Source: Limnephilus marmoratus
Taxonomy: Eukaryota; Arthropoda; Insecta; Trichoptera; Limnephilidae
Length of the DNA stretch: 64,000 nt
Direction of reading: 5' to 3'
Assembly (NCBI GenBank): GCA_917880885.1
Contig: OU862928.1
Coordinates: 5,723,721 to 5,787,720, forward strand
Made by a program: the position numbers and the translations under genes. The notes below the pieces were generated by a model. The model did not search any database, was not told where the DNA came from, and saw only the letters and a list, made by a program, of their open reading frames with translations. Shown here in pieces: positions 21,909 through 31,539 of this stretch (position 1 is the stretch's first letter; every line of letters starts with the position of its first letter).

Positions 21909-22421
21909 TTCTGAAAATGTCATTTTACGAAAAAACTTAAAATTGCTGTAAATATTTACTGGTTGGAGGTTTATTTACATATGTATATATATTCTAAGGG
22001 AATTTCTATACATATGTAAAGAAATTCCCAGGGAATTTCTTTCTTGGATGAATATTTTAGACGATATGAAGGAACGTTTGATGAAAAATGTGAGGTAAAA
22101 TGATTTTTTCTAAAATATTGACATTTGTGGAGCGTATAACTCAAAAACGGCTGGGATTTTCAAAATTACGTATAGAATAAAAGTTGTAGATAATTTTATG
22201 AGCTTTTACTTATTCTAAAAAAGTTTTCCTCTGCAACGCACCGTTTTTGAGATATAAACGGAAACCCGGAAATCGGGACCTTCCCCCCCCCCCTCCCCCC
22301 CTAGCTCACCACCTAGACGTCAGGACTTTTAGTATGTTCACACCCTAAGCACCCTAAACAAGTCCTAAAAAAATCGCTTAGGTTCCTGCTCACGCACTCT
22401 ACAACTCCTTCTTTTACTGGA
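21497..22421 (-). repeat. Right arm of 2.2-kb inverted duplication
   Basis: Reverse complement of 20232-21168. Outer end at TTTTACTGGA (22412-22421) pairs with TCCAGTAAA near 20232. Contains a C-run at 22285-22300 that pairs with the G-run at 20365-20383. A short insertion (ATACATATGTAAAGAAATTC region, about 22007-22035) distinguishes this arm. Confidence 0.85.
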
Positions 22422-22650
22422 TTAAAGAAACGAATACGTTCTTCTTTCTTTTTTAGATGTTTTCTGAATATAAAAATTTCCTTCTTGGCTTTCAGCTCCT
22501 TTACTAGTTTCTTCAAAAAGTTACTAACGCGACTCCATGCATCGGTAACCTTCTTATTATCCTTATGCTCTCTATGGCTTGGTTCCCAAATGCATGGCTC
22601 TCCCTGATAGAATTCCCGGCATCGTGAACGTCCTCATTTGACCAGTCACT
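22313..22650 (-). pseudogene. MADF-domain protein fragment
   Basis: On the minus strand MSDWSNEDVHD starts near 22650; after a one-base frameshift it continues EFYQGEPCIWEPSHREHKDN, VTDAWSRVSNFLKK and FRKHLKKKEER. The conserved tryptophans (W near the start, CIWEP, DAW) and the final basic helix are those of the MADF domain, a myb-like DNA-binding fold. In PIF/Harbinger elements a MADF or SANT protein acts with the transposase to bind the ends and import the complex. The frame then runs into the inverted-repeat arm and stops at 22313. Broken, so non-functional. Confidence 0.65.
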
Positions 22651-22918
22651 CATTTTGAAGTACAACTCACGCATGAATATACTAACCGCAACTCACGTCC
22701 GTTAGCCACCACTGCACAGACGAGACTGAGTGCTCACAAACGTGTGGATGCGTTGCAAACGCTTGCGGCAAATTCCCTTTGATTTGTGACGAAAAACCGA
22801 CACTCGGCAAATCGGCAACAAACGCTTGCAAACTTACGCAAACCAAGCCAAACACCCTATCCGCACGTTTGCGTTTGTGAAGGTTTGTTGAGGTTTGCCA
22901 AACGTGCGGATGAGGCAT

Positions 22919-22954
22919 TAGAACGGGGATCATACGCGAATGATCCCCGTTCTA
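22919..22954. other. Perfect 15-bp palindrome with 6-nt loop
   Basis: TAGAACGGGGATCAT is followed by ACGCGA and its exact reverse complement. It starts inside the TTA duplication at the right end of the Harbinger-like element, so it belongs to the target flank. A shorter GAACGGGGAT recurs at about 23031. Confidence 0.7.
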
Positions 22955-23389
22955 GCCGCGTTGCCACTCCGTCAGTTCGTAATTTGTGTTCTGTTCTGTG
23001 AGACGTGTGTCAGCGGTAGACAGACATTTGAACGGGGATGGTAAGGACACTAACCGCGGTGTGTACGGTTATCATACGGTCACTATACCCGTTACGTACT
23101 AACCCGACTTATATGTTAAGATATTAATTATATTATATTACTTATATTAATTTTATTTCATTATCACAAAGAAACCTTTGGTTTCGAAACATTTCGATAG
23201 TTTTATTAAATTCTCTCATCATCGCACAAGCAATATTTTCATCATTTGTATTATAGTAGAAGGACAAATGATGTAACCCGGGCATGTATATCTTTAAACA
23301 AAAATTAAATATTGTGTATGCATTATTTCAGATGAACTAAAACCAACAACGATGAAGCAGGTTAAAAACGCATGCCATAGGAACAATTT
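22955..23389. other. No gene recognised
   Basis: AT-rich flank with GAAACCTTTGGTTTCGAAAC at about 23172-23191, a small hairpin followed by GAAAC. It resembles the stem II/GAAA part of hammerhead-like motifs but lacks the CUGANGA box. Confidence 0.35.
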
Positions 23390-23580
23390 ACTTGCATCAT
23401 GGGGCGAGGTTTGTCCGGGTCTTGGCAGCTGTTACTTATGCCCCTTAATACTCTTCTATTACCCAGAACTTCTTCTCCTTCCTTTCCTAAAAAGACCCAC
23501 CACACAGCATCCCCAAAGATGACATAGGCCTTGAGGGATTTTTTTCCTTCGGGCCTCCTGTGTGGAGCTAATAAATAATA
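23390..23580 (+). repeat. Dispersed repeat R-A, copy 2 (3' part)
   Basis: It begins CATGGGGCGAGGTTTGTCCG and ends CCACACAGCATCCCCAAAGA, GATGACATAGGCCTTGAGGG and CTCCTGTGTGGAGCTAAT. The second half is the tail shared with the LINE at 12611-12715 and repeat copies at 15966 and 26045. Confidence 0.7.
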
Positions 23581-23659
23581 AGCTAATAAGCTAATAAATA
23601 ATAAAAAATAAGCTATAAATAATAAATACATTTTAAAAAGTAGAAGAAGCGGAAGAAGG

Positions 23660-24690
23660 GGAAGACATTTTTTAATTTTAATTTTTATTCTTTTTATTTT
23701 GAGACAATATTTTACATTTCATAGTACAATCCAGTAATGTTGGCCTCACTCGGTGGCTTACCCATGCTGAGGCCCCATTTTATAATATAAGAGTTTGTAC
23801 ATGATACATTTTGGAGAACAAAGAAATATAATGTTGGTGATGAAAAAACACTTAAATTTAAGATAGTTTTACTTTTTGTTTAGATTTATGTTTATGCTTT
23901 ATCAATCCTTTGTATCATTTATTAACTAACCTATATTTTTATTACTTTTGTCGCATTTTCTCATAAAATTATTAATAATTTTGTAATAATGTTATTGTTA
24001 ATTATATTATTTAATAGATAATTATAAATATTTAGTTGTCCTCTCCTAAAAACAAGCAGCTGCTTTATTAGGAGAGTGATTGAAATATTCATATTGTATT
24101 ATGTTGTAAAATTGTAACTTTAATAAATGTTGCAATAAAAAAAATTTAAAAATTAAAAAAAAAAAAAAACAAAAAAAAAACAAAAAAAACCAAAAACAAA
24201 AACAAAAACCAAAAACAAAAAAAAATAAGATAAATTTTAACTAAAAATAGTTGAATAATTAGTTTAGTGTTTTGTACTTTAAATAAAACCAAATAAAAAA
24301 ATGTAATTAAAAAAAAAATTATTCTGTAAACCTCTTAACAATCAACTACAAAATATTAAGTCTTTTTTTAAATAAAAAAATAATGTATAATTTGATGTCT
24401 AAATTGTTTTCTGCGCGATTTCTATTTGATCAATAGCTGCGTTTGTTGCTCCTCCCCAAGCAATTATTCCATATTCTATTATTGATTGACAAAGTGCAAA
24501 ACATATTGTTTTCATTTGTTTTAATTTATATATATTTCTTATATTTAGGAAGAATATATTTCTAATGGCATATATATTTTTATGTTTAGAAAGGCATGTA
24601 TAAACTCTTATATTATAAAATGCAGGTAATTCCACTAAGGAAGGACTGAATGCAGTTGGCACTAATAAAAAAACTGTCAAAAGAAGCGAA
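23660..24690 (-). pseudogene. LINE fragment: RT C-terminal piece and 3' UTR
   Basis: The minus frame at 24399-24680 ends KQMKTICFALCQSIIEYGII, AWGGATNAAIDQIEIAQKTI. The YGIIAWGG block is the typical post-palm region of Jockey/CR1 RTs. The minus-strand 3' part at about 23720-23790 has an inverted repeat GGCCTCA...TGAGGCC, then AAAATAAAAAGAATAAAAATT. Between them, at about 24030-24230, a plus-oriented 3' end (hairpin CTCTCCTAA...TTAGGAGAG, then AATAAATGTTGCAATAAA and an A/AAAAC-rich tail) marks another retroposon inserted here. Confidence 0.6.
24130..24232 (+). repeat. Poly(A)/AAAAC-rich retroposon tail
   Basis: After AATAAATGTTGCAATAAA the plus strand is an A-rich tail with interspersed C for about 90 bp. 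It marks the 3' end of a plus-strand retroposon. Its 3' UTR includes a 9-bp inverted repeat around AGCAGCTGCT at 24035-24080. Confidence 0.6.
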
Positions 24691-24699
24691 GCTAACAGC

Positions 24700-25199
24700 C
24701 CACAATGGAGTTAATAACTATTTCCAACTTTTAATTCATGTAGTCATATGCATCATGCTTTCTTAGGTACCATCTTCAACAGCCTCTTTAACATCTAGAA
24801 TTTGTCTATATTTTTTGTTTTTTAATCATTGTTTTATTTCTCTTAACTAGATATTATAAGTAACCTTACCCGTATATACTACACTTGCTACTTTCCTTTT
24901 ATTATTTTTTCTAAATCTAAGATATATTTCAATCAAGTTTTGCGTGTCTGGACTTGCATAAGCAGCATAAATAAGGAGCCGGTTATTGTATTACACCCCT
25001 TCAAGGGGGTGGACTGGACCTATGACCGTGCATCAACTGGGGAGATGACTCCCAAGACAGCGGTTGCATAACCCGCCCCCGCCTCCTCCGTCGCCATGAG
25101 CGGGCCCGAAGAAAAACCGTTCCCTTGCCCTTCCGCCCTGCCTCCGGTGACCCGATGCTCTCTTTTATCCCTAGAGTCTTCAGGTCTTTCCCCCCTTTA
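24700..25199. other. No gene recognised
   Basis: AT-rich then GC-richer (about 25000-25190) sequence. The GC-rich part could be the 5' end of the R-B repeat that follows. Confidence 0.35.
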
Positions 25200-25620
25200 A
25201 TTCCAACACTTTCTTCGAAGGCATAACGGGAAGTCGGCTTAGGGGCGCGGATACCGAGTCCCGCTTGCCACTGAACTGATGGCTCCGCTTATCCTCGGCG
25301 TGACTACCGGATGCCTGCAACTCAGTTGCTTTGGTTAAGTTATACAATCTCATCATAATATGTAATACTTTTTTATTCTATTTACTTTTCCTCTTTTATA
25401 TTAATAAACTTTGTTTTCAGCTATATCCAGTAGCGGAGATGAGACGTGATACTGTGAAATAAATAACTAACAACATGTACCCACTCGCATACTGCCTGCT
25501 AACAATGTATGCCCGGTCATTTTATTCAAAAAATAGCTTCTTGATAAACAAAAAATAGAGGAAACCATCTGTTTCCTTAGAACGCCGTGGGAAAGTGGTG
25601 GGCAACCTCCAGTACTTGCC
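25200..25620. repeat. Dispersed repeat R-B, copy 1
   Basis: It shares blocks with 37320-37868: TTCTTCG...CGGCTTAGGGGCGCGGA, the segment CTCGCATACTGCCTGCTAAC and AAACCATCTGTTTCCTTAGA then ACGCCGTGGGAAAGTGGTGG. The R-B copy at 37 kb is cut at GGTGG by the BEL/Pao element; here the same site is uninterrupted (GTGGTGGGCAACC). Confidence 0.6.
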
Positions 25621-25796
25621 AAAGCATTACTCTTGAAATTCCATTAGATAATTTTCAATCAGATGAATAATTTTCCCCAAAAAATATTTCACTCCTCTTT
25701 CATCATTTCCAATACTACCATTTTTTTATAATACAATATATTTTTAAATTAAACAGGAGTATAAGGACAGGTAATGAGGACAGGAGTATAAAGATA

Positions 25797-26150
25797 ATTT
25801 GGGAGGCGGGAATGGGTACCGCCGCCCCGGGAACCTTTATTGGATAACCAACACCTCTGCCATAGGTCACCCCAAGTGGTTCGCTACGCTTGGTGATTTA
25901 GCAGGGGTGCCCGGGTTCATGGGGTGAGGTTTGTCTAGGTCCTTGAGGTGGATGACCAGGACATACTGAACCCCAGATTCCTACCCACCCCTTAAACCCT
26001 TTTCCTTCCCAGAACTCTCTTCTCCTTCCTTTCCTTAAAAAAAACCCTCCACACAGCATCCTCAAAGATGACATAGGCCCTGAGGAAAATAATTTCCCTC
26101 AGGGCCTATGTCATCTTTGGGGCCTCCTGTGTGGAGCTCATGTAAAAAAA
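25797..26150 (+). repeat. Dispersed repeat R-A, copy 3, with long hairpin in its tail
   Basis: It begins GGAGGCGGGAATGGGTACCG, CCGCCCCGGGAACC, then TTATTGGATAACCAACACCT and GGTTCGCTACGCTTGGTGAT. Its tail CCACACAGCATCCTCAAAGA is followed by an inverted duplication: GATGACATAGGCCCTGAGG and its reverse complement around AAAATAATTT (26064-26113), then CTCCTGTGTGGAGCTCATGT and A9. Other copies lack the duplication. Confidence 0.75.
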
Positions 26151-26491
26151 AAAGTTGGATTAGGCCTACTGGGGAAACCACGAAAAAAAAAACGCGCCAA
26201 GTACACTACCTCACAGGTGGCGTGGAAACGTGTGCGTATAATGAAAAACTTAACTATTTCAACTTTTTAAATCACTACATCTCAGAAATGGTGACTTTTA
26301 AGAAAAAAAAGTCATCAATTTTTATATAGATAATTGCACGATCTACAATTTTTACTTGACTTATTTCATGATAAAACTTACCATTTGGCTGAAAAATGGA
26401 AAAAAAAACCATATTTGCCAACTTTGACCTTGAATTTTTTTTTTTGCAGATGTTTGGATAGAGAGGGACTTTTCACATTTATTTTATAACT

Positions 26492-26640
26492 AGCTGACCC
26501 GGCCACGCGTTGCTGTGGCTAATAAAACACTTTGTAAAATCCAACCTTTGTAACCACCGCCGTCTTTGAGTTTATCGCGAAGGGATAGACAGATACCACG
26601 GAGGACTTTAATTTATAATACGTAGCGATGGTGTGAAAGA
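26492..26640 (+). repeat. Dispersed repeat R-C, internally deleted copy
   Basis: The head ACTAGCTGACCCGGCCACGC is joined after about 75 bp to the tail GAGTTTATCGCGAAGGGATA...GAGGACTTTAATTTATAATA. It therefore looks like an internally deleted version of the family seen at 5190 and 26805. Confidence 0.6.
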
Positions 26641-26804
26641 TTATAATAATGTGAATGAAATGCTTAGGGTAATTAACGTATTTAAGTTAATAAGGATTAA
26701 TACTGTATCCGTCTAAATATCTTTCCAATTATCCCATCCGTAAAAGATTGATGTATGCCATTAGGGACTTTTTTGTAGATCTATAAAAGAAGAATATCCC
26801 ACCA

Positions 26805-27085
26805 TGCATTGTTTTGTTATATCCCAAAAGGATAAGGCAGCGTTTTCGATGAACGCTACCAGGCTGCTTGACTTTTTCCGACACTTCTAACAATTATCGT
26901 TATGTTTCAACCAATTTACACAAATCCTTGACAAATCGCATACCTAATCCTTTCTCACGAAACACTCTATCTATTGGTGAAAACCGCATGAAAATCCGTT
27001 CAGTAATTTTAGAGTTTATCGCGAACAGACAGACAGACAGACAAACGGCGCGGGGGACTTACTTTATAATATGTAGATATGGTTT
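26805..27085 (+). repeat. Dispersed repeat R-C, copy with target-like tail
   Basis: It matches 5190-5435 almost throughout and ends ATCGCGAACAGACAGACAGA then GGGGGACTTACTTTATAATA and TGTAGAT. The CAGA run has expanded to a short microsatellite. Confidence 0.75.
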
Positions 27086-27189
27086 TTCTAACATTCGTAT
27101 CAATTTAATTTACAGTTTTATGCGAAATAATGTAACCTTACCCCTATTTTTCGAGGTAACTTGACCGGACTAATATGGTCTAATCTAAT

Positions 27190-27436
27190 GAAATAGTACA
27201 CATGCTCGCCTATCTAAAAAACAATTCAATAGAATCCAGTCCGTTTTCAATGCTGCGGTGAGAATGATTTTTGGTGAATCTAAGTATTGTCGTATAACCC
27301 TGCTTCTAAGGGATCGTCTTCATTGGCTCGATGCCCTGAAGGAATAGAATTCAAGATCTGTTTAATGACCTTCAAAGCGTTGCAAGGAATGGCGCCAGCC
27401 TATATACCGGAACTACAGTTTGTCAAAAAAGAGTAG
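27190..27436 (+). pseudogene. CR1/L2-type LINE, RT C-terminal fragment
   Basis: The plus strand reads STHARLSKKQFNRIQSVFNA, AVRMIFGESKYCRITLLLRD and RLHWLDALKE, then after a one-base shift IEFKICLMTFKALQGMAPAY and IPEL. The QSVxNAAVR, LRDxLHWL and KxLxGxAPxYxxEL blocks are diagnostic of the C-terminus of L2/CR1-clade LINEs. A 3' tail of that type occurs at 28370-28460, probably from the same insertion. Too short and frameshifted to function. Confidence 0.7.
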
Positions 27437-27864
27437 AAAACAACAGCCACTGTTGTTCAAATGGCAATACAAAAAATATAATCATGGTGGTAATCTAAAG
27501 ATGTGTAACCTACATTTTTATTAAAAATTAAAAAGGCATAAATGAGAAAAAAAATTTCTTCGCAATACATGATACCCACTGATCTCAAAATTAGAATTGC
27601 ATGTTGGTATATTATTATACGTTTGCAATTTTGTGTTAACATAATGAAGAATAACGATATTGTAATAAAATATAAATGACATTTTAGAAATTGCTCACAT
27701 TTATTTAATATTAGCTCAAGTACCTACTAGCGTTGCCCGGGCTTTAGATCATGTCTTTAATTTTAGGTCTGAATATGTTAAAATCATTCAGATCTAAAAG
27801 TAGTGCAAGTAGTGTAATTCAGACCTAAAAGAATACATTCTTCTTCTTCTTGTGCCCTGTCCGT

Positions 27865-28062
27865 TCAACGGACATTGGCTATAATGTTGGCTATGCGGAC
27901 TTTGTTTACTGCGGCGCGGAACAGCTCCTCGGTAGACTGGCCAAACCACTGTCTCAGGTTTTTCAGCCATGAGGTTCTCCTTCTTCCAGGGCCCCCTCTT
28001 CCGGCAATCTTTCCCTGAATTATGAGATGCAAGATCTCATATTTCTCTGGATGTCTCATCAC
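27865..28062 (-). pseudogene. LINE C-terminal tail fragment
   Basis: The minus frame reads MMRHPEKYEILHLIIQGKIA, GRGGPGRRRTSWLKNLRQWF and ELFRAAVNKVRIANIIANVR. This HxxRxxKYxxLxLIxQGKIxGxRxxGRRRxSWLxNLRxWF pattern is the common C-terminal tail of an abundant insect LINE class. It lies between the two parts of the L2-type LINE. The adjacent TTCTTCTTCTTGTG at 27840 reflects its reversed CAAGAAGAAGAAG end. Confidence 0.65.
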
Positions 28063-28369
28063 GAGAATACATTACATATTAATATTAAAATATTTTTCAG
28101 GATTAAATAACATGTGTTCACAATTATGTCCTCTGCGTGCGAACTCTATCTAAATTTCTTTAAATGGACAATATACAGTGTTAATTTCAAGCGATCTCCC
28201 AGGTAAGTATGGTCCTGTTTTTATTAAATTTTCGGCAGCATCGCGTTCATTGGTCAAAATATTGTACATATATTTTCGTATCGGTGATCAATGAATCGGT
28301 GTATGCAATTTTTAGCTATAAGTTGTTTTTAATTGTTTGTCGAGCTTGTAGCTTTTTTTAAATTTTATA

Positions 28370-28460
28370 AATGTTTTATAAGTTTGTACAGCGCCCTTGA
28401 GGTGATTTTTCACAAAAACGGCGCTATATAAATCATCCAAGTATTATTATTATTATTAAC
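28370..28460 (+). repeat. L2/CR1-type LINE 3' tail
   Basis: GTACAGCGCCCTTGAGGTGA, then CGGCGCTATATAAATCATCC and AAG(TATTATTATTATTATT) form the hairpin-plus-ATT-repeat 3' end familiar from L2/Rex1-type LINEs. AGCGCC and GGCGCT can pair. Probably the 3' end of the LINE at 27190. Confidence 0.6.
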
Positions 28461-28626
28461 TAAACTCACCATTGATGATTCTTGCTTTCTAACCACTGTT
28501 AAATTCAAATTTATGTTAAATTAAACACAATTTAATCAAATTTATATCATTAAGTAAATACCTTAACAACAGTGCTTCTTCGATTTAATTTTTTTTTCAT
28601 CATCATCATCATCTTCTTCCCTTATC

Positions 28627-29010
28627 CTATACGGGTCGGGGACCCATTGGATCGACAAGGCTCCTCCATACGTCCCTGTCTTGTGCTGATTGTTCGGCTT
28701 CTGTCCATGGTAAACCCATCCTCTCCTCATATAGTTTCTGGAGTTGCCTCGCCCAACTGTGTCTGGGGCGGCCCACTGGACGTCTACCCTCTGGAATCGC
28801 ACTCAGTATCTTCCTCGGAATTCGGTCATCAGACATTCTTAGTACATGCCCAAGCCACCTCAGTTGCGATTTTTTAATGAAGAGTAGCAGTGGTTCAATG
28901 TTTAGATCATCTCGGATCGTCAAGTTTCTTATATGATCCCATTTCGTAACCCCTGCCACTCCTCTCAAGTACCTCATTTCGGCAGCTTGGACACTAGAGC
29001 GTGTTTGTTC
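28627..29010 (-). pseudogene. LINE C-terminal tail fragment (second type)
   Basis: The minus frame reads NEQTRSSVQAAEMRYLRGVA, IRNLTIRDDLNIEPLLLFIK, SQLRWLGHVLRMSDDRIPRK and GRRPVGRPRHSWARQLQKLY. RWLGHVLRM and EGRRPVGRPRxxW are hallmark blocks of a widespread LINE C-terminus. The frame is open for about 128 codons and ends near PMGPRPV. The RT itself is absent, so it is a 3' fragment. A CATCATCATCATCATC microsatellite and T-run at 28590-28612 mark its end. Confidence 0.75.
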
Positions 29011-29079
29011 ATTTAGCATCCATTTTTTAAGAACAAAAAAAAATGTTTTTTTTAAATGTGTACACAGTGTCAGTATCAT

Positions 29080-30090
29080 TGCACTTTAAAATAATATTTG
29101 ACAGGGAAATAGGTGTTGCCAGTCTACAAATTTTGTAGTTCCTTTGCTTATATTTTCTATTCTTATTTGACAGACCATATGCGTCCTTTTTTATTATAGT
29201 ATAAAAAAATTACATACAATTGGAATTTATACCCGCTAAACCACTGCAAGTAGCTTGTCAGCAGGAGATTAATTCCACAGAAAATAATATTACAACAATA
29301 AATTAAATAATCATAAACACATTATGCTAGGGACAGACTCGGATATAAAAGCACCAGCGTAATTTGACTTGACCTATTTCAGCATATTAATGCACATGAC
29401 TATTATTTTCTTTTTAAATTTTTTTTATGAAAAAAATAAATTCAAAATTCTTGGTCTATGTAAAGAAATAAATCATATAAATTATTCATTATTTGATTGA
29501 TGCTTTTTATTTTAATTTTTAATTTTTATACTTGTTTTAAGCACTCATTTTCTAAGCACAATCATCAGCTTACACTAGGAAAGTATATATGTAATAATGA
29601 AAAAAAATTATGTCTCTCATGCGTTCCTAAATCATTCCTGTGGTTTTTTTTAATCATTGTTGCTTGTGTCGTGATGGAGGACTGACGGAGGGATGAGGCA
29701 GGGAAGAGGGCGGGAAACGCAGAAGTGTGTTACATAAAAATAATGTAACAAGTTAAGTGACTTAAGGTTCTCAGTGAATGGGTACTTTTAGATATGAACT
29801 TTATGGTTTTAAACATTGTTATATTGGCAACATTGCCATGTTTCTATGTAACTCTTCAGTTAGTTATACTGAGCATCTGAGCAGTAGGGGTTCACTAAGG
29901 CAGGACTGGCTTTGACTCCTCAATCCTTGACAAGCTACACCGGCCACCATCCCTGTGGCGGGTTGACGAAATCACTTCATCATAGTTCGCCATATTAATT
30001 CAACATGTGAACATTTAAATCCACGCCCATCAGCGGCATCCATTACTGAAGACCATCAGCACATTAATCAAATTGATTGGCCTCGGAGTA
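29080..30090. other. No gene recognised
   Basis: AT-rich sequence without identifiable domains or repeats shared elsewhere in the window. Confidence 0.35.
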
Positions 30091-30530
30091 CCATGGGAGG
30101 ACTCCAGTTACTAATATCTACAGCCTGTATGTCTGACGAATGTCTACAGCTCATATGTTGAACTAATATCTACGAACTTCAGAGTGTTGATTAATATCTA
30201 CAGAGCGTAGGTTGAACTAATATCTACAGAGCGTAGGTTGGACTAATCAGCTAAATGTGTCCAATAGTCCGATATCAGGGATTTTTACATACATACTTAC
30301 ATAAATTAAGTTTTTTAAACTGCATACGCAATATTACGTTATTCCAATATGCTATATATAATTGTAAATCCAACCTCTGCCAGTACTGTAGACATTCGTC
30401 AACACTTTGGTTGTCATAGATATTAGTCAACAGTTTGAGCTGTAGATATTCGTCAACACTTTGATTCTCATAGATAATAATTCGATTTTTTCAGTTTTTG
30501 GAATTCCTGTAGATATTAGTAGACGCCTCC
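30091..30530. mobile_element. Foldback element with inverted subterminal tandem repeats
   Basis: The left part (30111-30245) has about five units of 25-29 bp on TAATATCTACAGAGCGTAGGTTG; the right part (30375-30515) has related units in reverse (TGTAGATATTCGTCAACACT, ATAGATATTAGTCAACAGTT). The outer ends CCATGGGAGGA (30092) and CCTCCCCATGG (30526) are near-perfect inverted repeats. The middle is AT-rich. No coding sequence. It looks like a foldback-type non-autonomous DNA element. Confidence 0.6.
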
Positions 30531-30599
30531 CCATGGGAGCATATTATTTCTGCTGGATTAAAATTCCAGCATCTGCAGACGCAGTCATCACTTAAGACC

Positions 30600-30960
30600 T
30601 TCCGACTACATCAGGAGCCAGATGTGTTTGTAGAGATGCGGTCCAAGATTGTTGACCTTGGCCGCCATCAACGTTGTCGGCTGGCTGACAATCGCCCTGG
30701 GACTGGACGTCCCGTCGCCGGGAAACCGGGGAGCTGGTGAGCTGTTCATTGCTCCAGCCTGCCTTTTCAGCATATGTCAGCAGCGGAGGGAGGTGAAGCA
30801 GCGGACATTGAGAAGGCAGCAGCAGAATCGCCTACACGTGGCATCGCCTACACATCAACTCCCTGGAACAAATTTAAATGGTACTACCGCTCCTAATTAT
30901 TTTTCTTCAAATAATAAACACATAAAGAGATTTGAACTGAGTTTTTTATTCACAATTTTT
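30600..30960 (+). other. GC-richer segment with open frame, unidentified
   Basis: From about 30640 to 30900 base composition rises and a plus frame is open (starting at 30649, and closing at 31029 inside the Penelope insertion). The frame has an alanine/glycine-rich start and a glutamine/arginine-rich middle with no recognised domain. The last third is insertion sequence, so any gene would be broken. Function unknown. Confidence 0.3.
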
Positions 30961-30977
30961 AATTATCATGACAGATA

Positions 30978-31205
30978 TGGTTATTTCCTTTTGGGGTATT
31001 ATGCCGTGTTGCGCTACCTCCTCCTTTAGCCAACGTTTCGGACAGCGTTACAGTGTCCATCATCAGGGCAGATATGTAACTGTATGATGGACACTGTAAC
31101 GCTGTCCGAAACGTTGGCTAAAGGAGGAGGTAGCGCAACACGGCATAATACCCCAAAAGGAAATAACCATAAAATTTTTGGCCGTGAAAACCTAAAATCA
31201 TATCC
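30978..31205. mobile_element. Penelope-type foldback insertion, copy B
   Basis: A 228-bp insertion is bounded by exact 13-bp direct repeats ATCATGACAGATA (30965-30977 and 31206-31218). It is almost a perfect inverted repeat of two arms of about 95 bp (GCCGTGTTGCGCTACCTCCT, CCAACGTTTCGGACAGCGTT ...). The sequence is the terminal segment of the element at 12158 and of copy C. The left arm in reverse holds CTGATGATGGACA...TGTCCGAAAC. No coding part remains. Confidence 0.8.
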
Positions 31206-31218
31206 ATCATGACAGATA

Positions 31219-31539
31219 ATTTAAAATGTTCTTCAAATTACACTTGTGGGCCTGTTGCCCGTTCAAGTGAAAGAGAAGCGTTAAAGCCGAGTTTGTTTTT
31301 TGATTATTTAGAGAAATAGAGAACGAATCTACGGGAACCGGCTTTTTTATAACGAATTAATACACAAACACATTTTTACATTAAAGGTATTTTACAAGAA
31401 GCGACATCTGGACGCTCAACAGTATCCTGCATTACCGGCATATTTTTTATTTATTTTTTATTATTATTAAGTTAAAAGAAATATAATATTTCGCTTTCTT
31501 TACTTAAATACAGAGCATATATAGTATAAGAGTAAGAAG
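31219..31539. other. No gene recognised
   Basis: AT-rich sequence without a supported feature. Confidence 0.35.

Larger units (their letters stand above)
19309..22917. mobile_element. PIF/Harbinger-like element with TTA duplication
   Basis: The termini TGCCTCATCCGCACGTTTG (19309) and its reverse complement (ending 22917) are each directly flanked by TTA (19306-19308 and 22918-22920), the TWA target typical of PIF/Harbinger. The interior holds a minus-strand MADF-domain pseudogene, the accessory protein type these elements often carry. No DDE transposase was found, so this 3.6-kb copy is non-autonomous. A large inverted duplication (20232-22421) occupies its centre. Subterminal CGCAAACGTGCGG-like repeats cluster inside the right end at about 22730-22900. 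Confidence 0.65.

Noticed and set aside
28563..28877. Frames on the opposite strand of a LINE tail
   Set aside because: Shadow frames of the minus-strand LINE fragment, which has clear family motifs.
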